From: Adiantum capillus-veneris
Lineage: Eukaryota; Streptophyta; Polypodiopsida; Polypodiales; Pteridaceae
DNA length: 64,000 nucleotides
Assembly (NCBI GenBank): GCA_014529385.2
Contig: CM043943.1
Coordinates: 101,469,355-101,533,354 of the forward strand
Direction: 5' to 3'
Every line of letters starts with the position of its first letter. Positions within the stretch are counted from its first letter, which is position 1. Positions 32,555 through 45,180 of this stretch are shown here, piece after piece. The translations under genes were made by a program, and so were the position numbers. Under the pieces are notes generated by a model that worked only from the letters and a program-made list of their open reading frames with translations, was not told the DNA's origin and made no database searches.

Positions 32555-32636
32555 AGGCACAGGCTAGCTTGATAGGAGAAATTGAATAGCATTTCATATC
32601 TTGCTCATTGTTTTATTTCCCCAGATTATGTATGAT

Positions 32637-32898
32637 TTTATGAAGTATTTTTAAACACCCACATAAAATAAAAATTCTAAAAGGTGTTTCTCAACACCAC
32701 CATTTTCTTGAGAATCTATCTCTTTTATGAAGTGTTTTGAAACACCCACATAAAAATAAAAATTTTAAAAGGTGTTTCTCAACACCACCATTTTCTTGAT
32801 TCTATCTCTTTTATAAAGTGTTTTGAAACACCCACATAAAAATAAAAATTTTAAAAGGTGTTTCTCAACACCACCATTTTCTTGAGAATCTATCTCTT
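32637..32898. repeat. Three tandem copies of an 86-88-bp unit with two palindromes each
   Basis: Units at about 32637-32724, 32725-32810 and 32811-32898. Each contains GGTGTTTCTCAACACC (6-bp stem), and units two and three contain GTGTTTTGAAACAC, which is nearly a perfect palindrome. No gene lies between 32555 and 33010. Confidence 0.9.
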
Positions 32899-33019
32899 TG
32901 TCACATTCCCAAATTAAATGAAAATTTTCCAAATTTAATGGGAAATAGGAATCCATAGGCGTTGAAATTAGTCCCAAAGTTGTGGGATTTTTCCATTTCA
33001 TCTAAAATGGTGTTGAAGG

Positions 33020-33960
33020 CAAAAAGTCAAGCATTGACAGCAGCAGGAATAGCGACAATCAAAGGATGCGACAAGAACCCAACCCCAACATTGGGAGTAA
33101 TCAACTTGAACGTGATAGTACATGGATGTTCATGTTTCTCATCAGTTTGTATGGTTACCAGATGAACACATGAATGAGACAATGATTCTTGGAATTCCCT
33201 AGATGCGAACATGCAAAGCAGTACCAGATTGGGATACAAATCAACGAAAGCTATCACTTAAAGGTGGGAAACTCATTGTTCCAATTGCACCAAGAAACGA
33301 GGAATGGAAAGGAGACAATCAGCAAACCAAACCACAAAGTAGTCAATCTTCTCCATTCCCTCAATAAGAAAATGCTACAAGTAGCATGCAAGGAGTCAAA
33401 AAAATTTGGGTACCAAAAGCACAGCTTAAGGATAAACCGATTCAAATCTGGGTGCTTAAAACTTCACCGACAAAACAAAAGAAGGTTCCAAGGGTGAAAA
33501 CACAGAGATGAGCATCTCCGAGTGAAGAACCTAACATGAAATTGTTTTGAAAGAAAAAGGAGCACTTATCGTCTCCACAAACCGTAAGACCAATGAAGCA
33601 ATGGTGAGTTAAGTCTCAAAAGACTCTATCACACCATACAGCAACAAGCAAACCAAGCTACCAATGGTGGGAAAAATCTCGACAGCATTCAAAAGAGCTA
33701 CCAACAACGCAAGCAATCAGCGTGGTGAAGTATCCTGATGGTACAATCAAACAGAGAGCACACAAGCTACAAGATTTGCTCTTTGGAAGACATCAACAGA
33801 AAACCTCGACATCAGAAACCCTTGAGTAAATTACTCAAGACCCAGATCTTGCACAGCATAGTTGTTTGAATTGCATTGAACTTCAAAGCATGGTAGAGCC
33901 AACTACGGATATGCATAGACACGATTGTTCAACCCACGCACACAATCGTCCCAGAATACG
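33020..33960 (+). pseudogene. Retropepsin-like segment of the plus-strand gypsy fragment
   Basis: Translation across frames gives GIATIKGCDKNPTPTLGVIN, a VHGCSC motif, PDEHMNE, ILGIPWMRT and a DW-D pattern. This is the flap-to-C-terminal half of a retroviral-type aspartic protease (ILGxxWM). It closely matches the minus-strand copy at 40472-41110. Multiple stops and frame changes occur. The catalytic DSG/DTG region is not visible here. Confidence 0.65.
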
Positions 33961-36060
33961 CCATCTAGGAGGGGTGGAAGGGCATTAAGTACTAAGTAAT
34001 TAAGGGCAATGTTTGAAGAGGGAGGAAAAAGCGGGGGAAAAAGCTCGATATTAACGTGTGATTTTTTTGGTAGAGTTACATAATAATGCCCTTATAATTC
34101 ATCATCAAGAAATTCACTGATAATATCTTCCCAACGAGTGTAAAAAGTGTATAAACTATAAGAAAATCATCAGTAAATAGTCCTTTTTGTATATTTTTTT
34201 ACATTTTTATTAATAATGATACTTAAAAATAGAAAAATCCAACAATAAATAATAAATTTGTGTTTTTCAATGGATTTTCTTAATTATTGGATTTTCACTT
34301 TATTTTTTTAGAGCATTTTGCTATTTTCTTTGATTTTTTCAAATAAACGGATCAAAAATTAGTAATAAATAGTAAGGAAGCTCAAATGGAGAAATGGAAG
34401 ACACCATGGTGATAAAAAAGACAAGGCAGACAAGTACAAAAATTTTGAATGAAATCAGAAGATGGAAGCGGGAAGCCTAAATTAGGCGGCCAGGCCTACT
34501 TTTACAAAATTCTTACAGAATGAGCTACAGGAATCTGTTTAAGGAAATTTTTGAGTTTAATATAGATTTCACGGCCTAGTAGGACTAACGGGGGAATTTG
34601 GTGAAAATTGGTTTGGGAAGTCCGGGTGTAGATATCCAAGGTAGGCTATAACCACCTCATTTCCACTTGCGGCCTTTGTAGAGAGAGCTTTTCGACCTCT
34701 TTTGCACGTCTTACACTTGCCTGTTTTCAGTGCCGTGAGAGATAAGTTATTTACTATTCAATGATCCATTTTGTACGGCCGGTAGCTAGTCTAAACCCCT
34801 AGAAAAAACCTTAGAAATCGAGCAGTGCACGAAGACCTACGACCAAAAACTGACCATAGCGGCCTGTCAGCTCGACCAAATTAGATGGGATTTGAAGTGT
34901 AGCATGCCCTAACATAAGAGAACCTTTCTACATCATCAATTGACCATTTGGCAGTGGTTGAGGAGGTCCTCAATAGAAAAAGCTAGGTTTTTGGCAAATG
35001 CCAGAATTCCGATCTGACTCCACAGATAGCTTGTCTATGAGGTTCATATACAATGTATATGATTGGTTTAGTGAAGTCAATCAAGCAAAGTCCTTGAAAA
35101 GAAGAAATGGCTCGAAGGCTACAAAGCGTCAAATTCGACTTACACGGCCAAACTGAGCCAGAATTGGATGAGTTGCTTCACGACTATGTTGCGGACAAGT
35201 CCAAAGCCTCAAAGTTGACTGACAAACTCAACAGGCAGTGTAGTCACAAAAAATGGTGATTTCAGAGTTGACAAAGCACAAAGTGATGCCGAAAAGACCA
35301 AACTTGACCAAATTCAATTTAGGACTTGTTTTAGGTGTATAGAATGTGTCTAGGTCAAAAGTTATAAGCTTTACAAAAAAAAATCATTGTTGTAAATAAT
35401 CGCAAAAAGGGAGTATGAGCCAAAATGAGCACCTATAACTTGAAAAATTGTCAAAAAAATGCAAAGAAGTCTTTGCAAGCCAATTTTTGGGTTATGGACG
35501 ACATTTTTTTGATCCAAATCACCTCATATCTCATACATAGGGTCTATACAATGCCTAGAACCAAATTGTACCAAAAAATGTTGATTTTGGTAGAAAAGTT
35601 AATAATCGCGATTATTTACTTTCTAGCCAAATTGGGAAAGTTTTGATATTTTTCCATCATATATCCAAAGTACATGATGTGCTAAGCCCACTCCAAGTTT
35701 GAACCAATTTGGAGCTCAAAATATCAATTTTTCTTTATATCTACTCTTTCAGAGACCTAAAGCAAAAATATGGTACCATTTTCACCCTATGCATCCAAAT
35801 GAGCCCATATTTCACTCAAAGTATGTATCTGGTATATACTTCAAGTCTATGAAGCCAAGTTTGCAAAAAGTTGAAAAAATACTCAGTTTTAAATAATCGT
35901 GCGATTATTTACTTTGGATGAAAAAATTGTTTTGACTTTACACTTTTGTTCCTTGCATGTTTTTATGCATCTATACTTGTTCAAAAATTGATTTCAAGCA
36001 AATTGGACCAAAATTGTCAGCATTTCATACTAAAGGACATTTCAGAAAAAATTTCAAAAA
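33961..36060. other. AT-rich non-coding interval of the gypsy fragment
   Basis: No ORF with recognisable content. The sequence is rich in TTTTT/AAAAA tracts with several CAAATTTTTGG-like phrases. It may be the spacer or untranslated region preceding the extra ORF. Confidence 0.4.
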
Positions 36061-36099
36061 ATTTGCTAACTTTGACACTCTATTCACAGAACAGGAGCC

Positions 36100-39000
36100 A
36101 TGCAAGCAGCAAAGAGAGCTAAGAAAAAACTCAACCATAAGAAAAAGTTACAAGAACTGCCAGCATATCAATTGGATCTAGATTCAGTCAAAGCCACCAA
36201 GGCAACCTATCTCTCTAAAGAAGAGCTAGAAGAGCATCATACCATAGTGTTGACTGGTAGATTCAAGAGTGAGGAGGGACATCAGGTAGAGTTACAACTC
36301 CTCCCGAAGGAAGTGTATGATGTCCTCACGAAGCGTGAGACCAAAGAAGCCAACCGGAGGCTAGAACTCAGAGATTTCTACAAACATGAGCCGTGCGGTG
36401 TGGATTTTCAAAAAGCTTACGAGATTTTATCCACGATTAAAGAAGATGGAACTGCACAAATTTTTGACACGCGGGGAAATAAATTCAAAGTGCTAATAAC
36501 TAAAGAAATAGTGGCAGAGGCTTTCAGACTTCCCACTGAAGTAATGACCATGAGGGCAAGGGATAGGAAAATGGCAAGTATGTTCACCAAGGAAACCGTC
36601 GTAGCCACTTTTGCAGATTTAATCCACAAGCAAGTGGAAGAGCCAGTCCGGTTATACCACCATCATTTCCACTTCTTGGAAAAAAGCCCACCAAGGTACA
36701 CCACGTCAAATCATGCAGTTTCCACCACTTTCACACAAGTTATCAAGTCAACAACCAGGAAACCAGTGGACTACGCATAGTACATCCTGACCACTCTGAA
36801 GGGCACAAAGAAATAAGGGAAGATACTTACCTGGGTGCACCATAAGTCTTGACAAGGATTGCGTACCATGCCATCGGCATGGCCGACAACCTACCACCTC
36901 TCCCAGACCAAAACACATGGATCCGAGCAGCACAAACATCTCCAGAAAGGCACATCAGCGAGAGCTCAGATAATGAGGAGAAGAGAGCAAGAGCAAAAGA
37001 GATGAAGAGAAAAGCTATGGGCGCCCACCAAGAAGAGACAGTGCAAAAGCCAGTGCAAAAGAAAGCTCGGTTTGAAAGAGAAAAACATGCCTACCAGCGC
37101 AGCCGACAAGCACAAGGGAAGGACCCAGAGAAATGGGTGCCTACTGGACTTAAAGGCCCAAGGACAAAGCATCACATGAGAAAAGAGGCTAAAGATCCCA
37201 CAAAATCTTTAGAAAAAATGTACCAAGAAGTAGAAGCCTTGAAGTTGGAAGAAGCACAAGAAGAGGCAAGGAAAGCAAAAGAGGCAGAGGACCAATGAGA
37301 AGAAATGGCAAGGGAAGAGGCACAACACGAACAAGGTTACGAGTCTCCCCGACCCACTTCGTTGCCTACGGAATAGTAGGAAAATCCTATGCCAAGCCCA
37401 CCAACATCACTTGCAGGTAGCGACACCACAAAGGAACCAGAGAAAGCAGTCAAAACTACACATGAGTAGCAACAAGAGAATGAAACTGAGCCAAAAAAGA
37501 AAGCAAGTCCTACACTAGAAGAGACCACAAAGTTTGAGCAAACATAGGAACATGGAGGAGGGCCAAAACCTTCTACCTCCATGCAGCAAGAAACAGTCGA
37601 GGCATCCACAAAGCCTTAGGAAGACAAGACAAAAGAAGGCCAAAGACACAGCCTCAAGGGAAAAAAGAACCAACAGCCACGACATAGCCAAGAGACACAC
37701 AAGAGGCTGCAGGGACATCAACCCATCTAGCAAGATAGGAAGACTGGCAGTCTAATGACGAAGTAATCCTACAAGTAAACAAATATGCAAGGAAAATGCA
37801 CGATATGACGGAACGACTTTGATCGGTAGCACTTGGCCGTAGCAAAAAGGCCAAGGAGTTAGAGATGCTGATTGACGCTCTCCAAGGAGAGTTAAAAGAC
37901 AGAATGAATGTGATCATCAATCTTCAGAGGCAAGTGTAGGAGATGAAAGCCAAAGCTAAACAACATCAGCTAGTGAGGGATAGATAGTATAAGGAGATGG
38001 AAGAGCGTAGGTGATTTGCTCACAAAGTTATCAGATGCTTGCAAAGCGAAAGATGAACAGTTGATAGAAGTTACAAAAAAACTTCTAACGACCACCTTGT
38101 TAGCTCAAAAAATTCAGGTGCAGTTGGATGTCGCCAACGCTTATTTACAATACTCCGAACAAAGAATAAATGATCAGGCAATTTTCTTGGGGCAAATACG
38201 TGAATATCCAGCCGTAGCCTTCATCAAAGGGATAGATGAAGTCTCCAAAGATTTAGAGAAAAAGAACAAGGACCTCGAGCTGGAGCAATCTCAATGCAGG
38301 GACCTGGCTTTGATGTGGGTCCAAATAGAAGAAGAATTGTTGAAGGAGATAGCTGAGCTTAAAACAATTAATCAGCTCCGGAGAGACGGAAAGTCAGAAA
38401 CCCAAGAAGAGGAAGGCACTTCAGAGCCGCCACAAATCGATATACCCTCAGTTTCATTTGCTGAACTGGAGACATAATCCACAGTAGAGCTGAGTGGTGT
38501 AGATGATTTCCAAGTAAACATTACAGATGAAGACATAGTGCCCATGGTCCAACTCTCAAAGGCTGAAGAAGATGTACTGAAAGAAAAGATCACACAAGAG
38601 GTGGATGAGCAGTGGAAGGAAGCGATGGATTGGGAGTTGAGAGTCCTTCATTCTGTCAACGTCACTCAACTCACTCCCAATCAGATCAATGCACAATGGC
38701 ATCAGCAGTCCCTGCCATACCCTCTTAAAAAGGTTGAGTTACTACAGGTTAAAGAAAGGCTTTATGAAAACATGCAAATAGATGGTGCAGATAAAGACCA
38801 CCCAAAGTGGAGGTTGAGTTGGCTAAACAAAAACCTGAGGTACTTGATTTTGTTCACAAGAGCATCTGCAGCGCTACAAACAGATCCCACTTTTTGTCTT
38901 GTACCAAGAGTAAGGACTTGGAAAGAGTATGAGGCCCTAACAAAGAAGCAGCCAACCTGGGTGAACTACCAAAGACTGCCAACTCTAGAAAAGGGACTGG

Positions 39001-39513
39001 CCACAGAGGAATACATGGTGAAAACCCTAACGGGCGCCATGTCTTTTTTCAAAAGCCTTACCAGATCTCTTCTATGCAATGTTATATAAGATATGCCGAA
39101 TGCTACTCACGTATATTGAAGTTTTTAATGAGCCAGAGCAAGCAGGCACCCTGTGGATGTCATTCCTCAAGGGAAATAAAGGTTTGTGCTATGATGTTAT
39201 TGGCCAACCTTTTGAAGAAGTCCTCTATAGCTTCTATGCCAGATGCATGTTTTTACCTTCACACAATATGATGGCGTTTGAGGAAGCGTTCTACATGGGA
39301 TTCTTCACTTGGCGAACGAAGATACTTGCACTAGTGATCAGCAATCTAGCCTCAAGTTTTGTAGGCTACTCAACGGTGGAGTTGAAGAGCAGAGTGACCA
39401 TTCAGTTTCTACAAGTGCCAAATAAAGAAAGGAAAATCAGATACCAAAAGGCACTAAATGCGCTTAAAGACCGACTCGCCAAACGCCAACCCAAAGACTA
39501 TTTCAGCCCATAA
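36100..39513 (+). pseudogene. Extra (non-gag, non-pol) ORF of a gypsy element
   Basis: The first 226 codons (36100-36780) are open: a basic start, YLSKEELEEHHTIVLTGRF, then GNKFKVLITKEIVAEAFRLP. The latter resembles the putative plant transposon protein domain of Athila/Tat/Ogre-type extra ORFs. After a stop and small frameshift a Lys/Glu-rich, probably coiled-coil stretch follows (36849-38477, several stops), then WKEAMDWELRVLHSVNVTQL and, in another frame, YKICRMLLTYIEVFNEPEQ to YFSP at 39511. Many stops fall at Trp or Gln positions, suggesting transition decay. It is neither a typical env nor gag; function unknown. Confidence 0.6.
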
Positions 39514-39539
39514 AGTTGTGCGAAGGGACGACATAGACA

Positions 39540-39552
39540 AGGAGGGGAGAAA
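39540..39552 (+). other. Polypurine tract before the LTR
   Basis: AGGAGGGGAGAAA immediately precedes the TGTTAGCAGC start of the LTR. Confidence 0.7.
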
Positions 39553-40471
39553 TGTTAGCAGCAAGCTAACACAGGTACCATTTTTTGGAGATCTCTTTGT
39601 AAAACACTTATTTTGATGAATCGAGAATATTGTAACTCCTATTTTCTCGGATAAACTCTGTAATTAATGATCCAGGGCTACAACAAGATTCCAGATTGTA
39701 TCAACCTGTCATTACTCATCTTTCATAGAACTCCAGATTATTAGTTTTGACCACTCAAAAACCTTGGCTAAGGTATAAAAGCCAATTTTTCTAAGTTTTT
39801 TAAGAGATTTGGGATAATGAAATACACAGCGTCAGCTAATGCCGCTCACTCCTCTCCTTCTTGCACTTCCTACTTCCTCCCCGGTTGTCATATTATAGTC
39901 GCTTTTGTTACATTGCACCACAAGTAAGAGCTCTACGCATTGACGTAAGAAATTCCCAGTAATTCGTAGCTTTTGGCGTCGTCAACCCGTGGCATAATCT
40001 CATCATAACTAGGAATTTACACTTTCAAATAAAAAACTAAGGAACGGCAAGGTAGTGAGGCATCATTGCTAAGCATTTAAATGTATTCTGGGTCGAAAAT
40101 GGCTACGTCAAAAATCCACTGTTGTTATTAATTGCGATTTTAGAAATTGAGCTTAAGTGGGGTTTGAGATCATACATGTGTGCTTAGGTGTTATAAACAT
40201 GTCCTAGAAGTTTCATTACATTTGGATGTCATTTGATGTTGTAACGGATGTGATTTGTTTGCCGATGAGTGATTGGCTTTTGGTGATTTCAGTCACTTGA
40301 GTGTAGCTTGAGTTAGATGAAAGTTTCTAGTTGTTTTTTGAGAGATTGAAACCCTCTTGTAGCCTCTATGGACTAGTCGAGTCAGCTTCGTCCCATGGAT
40401 TGACAATTTAATCGTGGTTCTCGCTAATGTTGCAATAAGATAGGATGGTGAGGTTAGACTTGCATCCCACA
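39553..40471 (+). repeat. 3' LTR of the plus-strand gypsy fragment
   Basis: It begins TGTTAGCAGC after the polypurine tract and ends TCCCACA. TATAAAAG lies at 39774-39781. The right half (about 39960-40440) is the reverse complement of 49260-49740, so the minus-strand element carries the same LTR type. It abuts minus-strand retropepsin-like sequence at 40472. Confidence 0.8.
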
Positions 40472-41110
40472 CTTAACTCTCCATTGCTTGATCGGTTTTA
40501 TAGTTTTCGGAGAAGATAAATGCTCTTTTTTCTTCCAAATCCATTTTGTGTTAGGTTCCTTTCTTGGAGATGCTCGTCTTTGTGTTTTGAACCTTGGAAC
40601 CGTCTTTGGTATTGTGAATGATGTTTTGGGCACCCAGATTTGAATCGGCTTGTCTTTAAGATATGCTTTTGGTAACCCAAATTTTCCTGACTTCTTGCAT
40701 GCTACTTGTAGCATTTACCTATCGATATGATGGAGAAGATTGATTGCTTTTTGGTTTGATCTGCTGGTAACCTACTTTCCATTCCTCTTTTCTTGGTGCA
40801 ATTGGAACAACGAGTTGTCCGCCTTTAGGTGATATCTTGAGCTGATCGGTATCCCAATTTGGTACTGCATTGTACGTCCGCATCCATGAGATTCCAAGAA
40901 TCACTGTCTCATTCATGTGTTCATCTGGTAAGCATACAAACTGATGAGGACATGAACATCCATGTACTATCACATTCAAGTTGACTACTCCCAATATTGG
41001 TGTTGGGTTCTTACTGCATCCTTTGATAATCGTTATTCCTTGTTGACTGATTTGTTTCTTTCTTGTATTTGGAATAATTGAATGCATTTACTCGAGCTTC
41101 TCTATCAAAC
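40472..41110 (-). pseudogene. Retropepsin-like segment located after integrase
   Basis: Contains GITIIKGCSKNPTPILGVVN, CLPDEHMNETVILGISWMRT and NWDTDQLKISPKGGQL, the C-terminal half of a retroviral-type aspartic protease. Just upstream (about 41110-41090) a DREARVN stretch sits where the catalytic D[ST]GA would be expected; if so, the active site is degraded. Further frames continue with KDKPIQIWVPKTS, shared with 33400-33480. It follows the integrase C-terminus on the same strand, an unusual position for a Ty3/gypsy protease. Confidence 0.65.
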
Positions 41111-41359
41111 AACCAATGAATTTTTGCTATGATTGTTGAGTTGTACATTGATGCGAAGGTCCATTCCATCTAACTATTCATCCTCTGTTGACACGGCATC
41201 TTTCGATAATTCCCATTGTTCGTCATTTGTTTCTAGAGTGTTGATGAGAATAGGTATTTGTTGATTCTTGAGAGCAGCTTTCCTTTTGAGTACTCAAAGT
41301 CAAGCTTCCTCAATAACCTGTTGTTGTTTTGTCTTTCTTCGCTTAGTTGCATGCATTCT

Positions 41360-43007
41360 TTCTAGCAACTCATTGGTTAGTGAAAAATTGTACTTCTTTA
41401 AATGACATCCACTAATCCAATTAGCCATCAGTTCACCATCTAGGGTAGACAAATTAATTGCTTCACTTGGAGATACATTTTCAATGATAAACGGTCCGTT
41501 TCTCTTTTTCTTAAACTTGGGAATGTGTTGCTTAAGGGAATAGACTGAAACTAAGTCCCCTTTTTTGAAGATTTTTGTAATTAGATGGGAATCAAAAAAC
41601 TATTTTTGTTTCCGCTTTTGTGCATAGATGTGAGCTACAGCCTTTGCTCATCTTGATTTTCTAAATCTTCAAGTCTCTCTGACAATTCATGTCCAGTCCA
41701 CTAAAGATCCTTGGCTACCCTTAGTGTTGGCAATAGAAATTCTATTGGCAATATGGCATCAAGACCATAAACAAGGTTAAAGGATGTAGCATTTAAAGTT
41801 GTTTTGAATGAAACTCAATAAACCCATAGAGCACCATGGAGGCTCATTTACCATTCTCTCCTTCTTGAACCAACCACTTTAATCAATACCGAGCTAAGAA
41901 TTTTATTTGTATGCTCAGCTTGTTCGTTTGCTTGTGGGCGGTAGGGAGCTGGTTTGTTATGGATGACCATAAATTCATTAAGCAGATACTCAATTACCTC
42001 ATTGAGGAAATGAGTTTTCCTATCACTGACTATTTCTATTGAAAGTTCATATATTGTGAATACATACTCATATAAGAATGCGGTAATGGTTCTGGCATCA
42101 TTCTTTTGAGTTTCTTTAGCCTCGACCCACTTGGTCAAATAGTCCGTAGCTACAGTGATATATTGACCTTGGGTTCTATAAGCAGGTGGCTATATTGGCC
42201 TAACAAAATCTATACCCCATTTTGCAAAATCTCTAGCCCCCATCATTGGTCTTAAGGGCATGCTATCTACACGGGTTGGCATTTTTGCTCATTGACAAGC
42301 ATCACACCTTCGAGCATATTCTTTGGTATCTGTAAAAAGTGTTGGCCACCATATGCATACGATTAAGATTGCTCTTGCGGTGGTCTCACTAGAAAAGTGA
42401 CCTCTAGCTAATCCAGCATGTGCTTTCTCCATCACAAGAATATATTCCTCTTCATTTGCACAAGACGCAAATGTTGATCCTTACCTCTCCGATACAATTG
42501 GTTTTCAATAAGAGCATAGTCCCTTGCTTCAACTTCAATTGATCTTTGACGGCGTCTACTCATATCCTCAGGAAATGTTTGGCTCGATAAGTAAGTAACT
42601 ATATAGTTACTCCACTTAGGAATATATTACATTTGGAACAATGTTACATGAGGTATGGGTGTTTGTTTTTGACATTGAGGACAATCCTTCACAAAAGAAT
42701 GCACATCACACTTCATAGTTGGCCAATATATTCCAAGTCTCAAGATCCTTTGCATAGTTTGATCTTCTGCAAAGTGAAGTCCTACTATGGTAATATGTGC
42801 TTGATTTAGGTATCGGATTTTCTCCTTAGGATTAATGCACAACAGTAATATTCCATCTCGATTTCTTTTGTTTAGCCTACCAACTAGTAATTAATACATA
42901 GCCGATTGCTCAATTAATCCAATTGTGATAGGAAGTGATATTTGTGAATCCACTTGAGCTATGGTCATCAATGATACCATATTCTCTGACCATCGAGGTA
43001 TCATTTC
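41360..43007 (-). pseudogene. Gypsy integrase
   Basis: The N-terminal HHCC zinc-binding region is visible as HITIVGLHFAEDQTMQRIL to FVKDCPQCQKQTP (42842-42627). The catalytic core has TKWVEAKETQKNDARTIT, ISDRKTHF-type second acidic region and the PYRPQANEQAEHTNKIL segment carrying the glutamate equivalent (42138-41848). The C-terminal module KKGDLVSVYSLKQHIPK to TLDGELMANW ends near 41370. Frames change several times. The upstream coding MIPRWSENMVSLM joins RNase H across the fold-back element. Confidence 0.85.
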
Positions 43008-43459
43008 CATTAGGGAAATTTTAGACTCACAAAGGGTCCTTATAAGGAGTTTGACTTCCTCTCTCATGTCCAAAACCGGCGTGCAGTAAAATTTTTGCAA
43101 ATCAACTCTAAACTTGGCAAAGATTTGGCAATCCGAATCTACTATTTAAGCTCTTTCTATTGATATATAGCACGCCATAAGATTTCTCATATTTTGAAAG
43201 ATTCTATTTTTGATTCTCTAAATTCTAGACTGAGTTGTCACATCACAAGAAAATAAAAAATACAATCTTTCAAAATATGAGGAATCTTATGGCGTGCTAT
43301 ATATCAAAAGAAAGAGCTTGAAGAGTAGATTCTAACTATCAAATCTCCGCCAGTTTTAGAGTTGATTTGCAAAAAATTTACCGAACGCCCATTTTGGACA
43401 TGAGAGAGGAAGTCAAACTCCTTATATAGCCCCTTTGTGAGTCCAAATTTTCCCTAATG
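43008..43459. mobile_element. Fold-back (hairpin) MITE inserted in gypsy pol
   Basis: Nearly the entire 452 bp is an inverted repeat. The left arm from CATTAGGGAAATTTTAGACTC to about 43220 matches the reverse complement of the right arm ending CCCTAATG at 43459 at roughly 85 percent by eye, with a short loop around 43225-43245. Both arms share CTTCCTCTCTCATGTCC and AGCACGCCATAAGATT phrases. Removing it, with one copy of a TGGA/TGCA-like duplication, restores the pol frame across the junction. Confidence 0.85.
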
Positions 43460-44461
43460 CATGGAGAGAAGATATGCATTTGGTAGATCATCGTCTACTC
43501 CTTTAGGTGGCTCCCCTGAAACAATCCTAGACAACTGATCTGCTCTTTGATGAGTGGTACCCTTTTTCACAACTACAGTGAGATCAAATTCTAGAAGAAT
43601 GATGAACCATCTCACTGTTCTTCTTGTGTTGCATGGCTTGTTGACCAAGTACAATAAGGCTTGGTCATCCCACAAGAACAAAAATTTGTTTGCCTAATAG
43701 GTAATGTCTATAATTTTTTATGGCATAGATCATTCCTAGTCCTTCCCTCTCGGTGGTGGTATATTTCTTTTTCGCCATGTTCAACTGTCGGCTAGCATAA
43801 GAAATAGGATAAACAATTTTCCCATCTCCTAGTTGAGCTTGTACAACTACATCTAAATTGGAAGCATCTACATATATGTGGAATATCTTATTCCAATCTG
43901 GTGCTTTCAATATTGGAGCTAAAGTGAGAGCTTGCTTAAGATTCATGAAGGATTCTTCACGCTCATCAATCCATTCAAAGTGTGTAATCAAGCTATACAT
44001 GGGTTTTGCAATTATATCATACATGTAAATGAACCGTCTGTAATATCCACAATGTCCCATGAAGGCTTGAACCCCCTTGACTATTGTCAATCTAAGCAAA
44101 TCAGCGATAACATGAATTTTATCCATATCAGTAGCTATGCCATTTTTAGACACTATTTGTCCAAGAATTTTTTCTTGTCTACCCATAAATGTGCACTTTT
44201 CAAGATTTAAGAAAATCCTATAAAGTCTACATTTTTTGAATACCTTGGTGTTCAAAATGATCAGCCCAGATTGATGAATGTACACATAGATCATCCGTAT
44301 ATACTTCTAAGAATTTCCTTAGGTATTCTTTAAAAGAATGGCTCATCAATTTTTGGAAGGGGACATGAGAATTAGTTAACCCAAAAGGCATAACCCGATA
44401 GGAAAAAATACCCTAATCCGTTGCAAAGGTGTTTTTATGCTGATCTTTTGGGTCAACTAAA
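43460..44461 (-). pseudogene. Gypsy reverse transcriptase (C-terminal half) and RNase H
   Basis: RT begins abruptly with VDPKDQHKNTFATD, then FSYRVMPFGLTN and the catalytic box as VYTDD (Y-x-D-D, Thr at the variable position). Thumb motifs NLEKCTFMG and FMGHCGYYRRFI follow, then RNase H with FHIYVDASN, YASRQLNMAKKKYTTTEREG and NYRHYLLG. A frameshift near 43670 precedes LLYLVNKPCNTRR and ADQLSRI. The RT fingers and the protease expected upstream are absent because an AT-rich insertion begins at about 44462. Confidence 0.85.
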
Positions 44462-45180
44462 GTTCATTGTTGCACAGGAAGTGAGGACGACGATGATAAT
44501 TTTAGTTTGACATTATTAGACTTTTCGTTTTAAATTTTTCACCTTACTTCATTTTCTTTTAGCTACCTAGGTATTGGAACTACCCAGGCATTGGATTAAA
44601 TCATTAAGGATTGTATCAGTTTGTTCTCGTGGGCTTTTTGAAGACGAGTGATAACATTTAATTTCATTTTTCTCTCTTTCTTTCCCCTCCCAACACCGCT
44701 ACTTACAATGGCAAACATTAATGAAGTCCTGTTGCAAGTAGTGCCATACTTTCTCCGACAATGTCGGGCAGTGAGACGATGATGATGATGGTTTAATCCG
44801 ACGATTTTAAACTTTGAGTTTCAATATTTCAATTTACTTAACTTTTTTTATTTCTTTGTACCCAGACATTGCATTCAATCCACTGCAATTGTATCACTTT
44901 ACTTTCATAGGTCATTTTGGCCTTTTAAAAACGGTTTGTATAACATTTCATTTCATTTCTCTCTCTCTTCACAACCCCCCGGCCACCTTGTTATGTTTTG
45001 GTCATTGACATCAATAATGTTGTATTTTTGACACTTAAAACATATATTTGTATAATAATCCAATAATTAAATACATATAAAAAAGACATTAAACTAAAGT
45101 ATACAGTGAATGAATGGTATACTAACTTGAAAAACGTATATATACAAATACTAATCAAGATGTGTGTGTTCTATTGATAT

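Larger units (their letters stand above)
33010..40471 (+). mobile_element. Ty3/gypsy fragment, plus strand (5'-truncated)
   Basis: In order: a retropepsin-like segment (33030-33500), decayed sequence to 33960, 2.1 kb of AT-rich non-coding DNA, a long extra ORF (36100-39513), a polypurine tract and an LTR. No 5' LTR, gag, RT or integrase is present, so the left part is lost. It is related to the minus-strand element at 40472-50278 through its LTR and retropepsin-like segment. The extra ORF just before the 3' LTR is the position taken by extra or env-like ORFs in plant Athila/Tat-type elements. Confidence 0.7.

Noticed and set aside
39960-39990. TTTTGGCGTCGTC as a gypsy primer-binding site directly after a short LTR
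   Set aside because: The aligned inverted copy at 49700-49740 lies inside the LTR, while a much better primer site follows the LTR end at 49232, so this is LTR-internal sequence.
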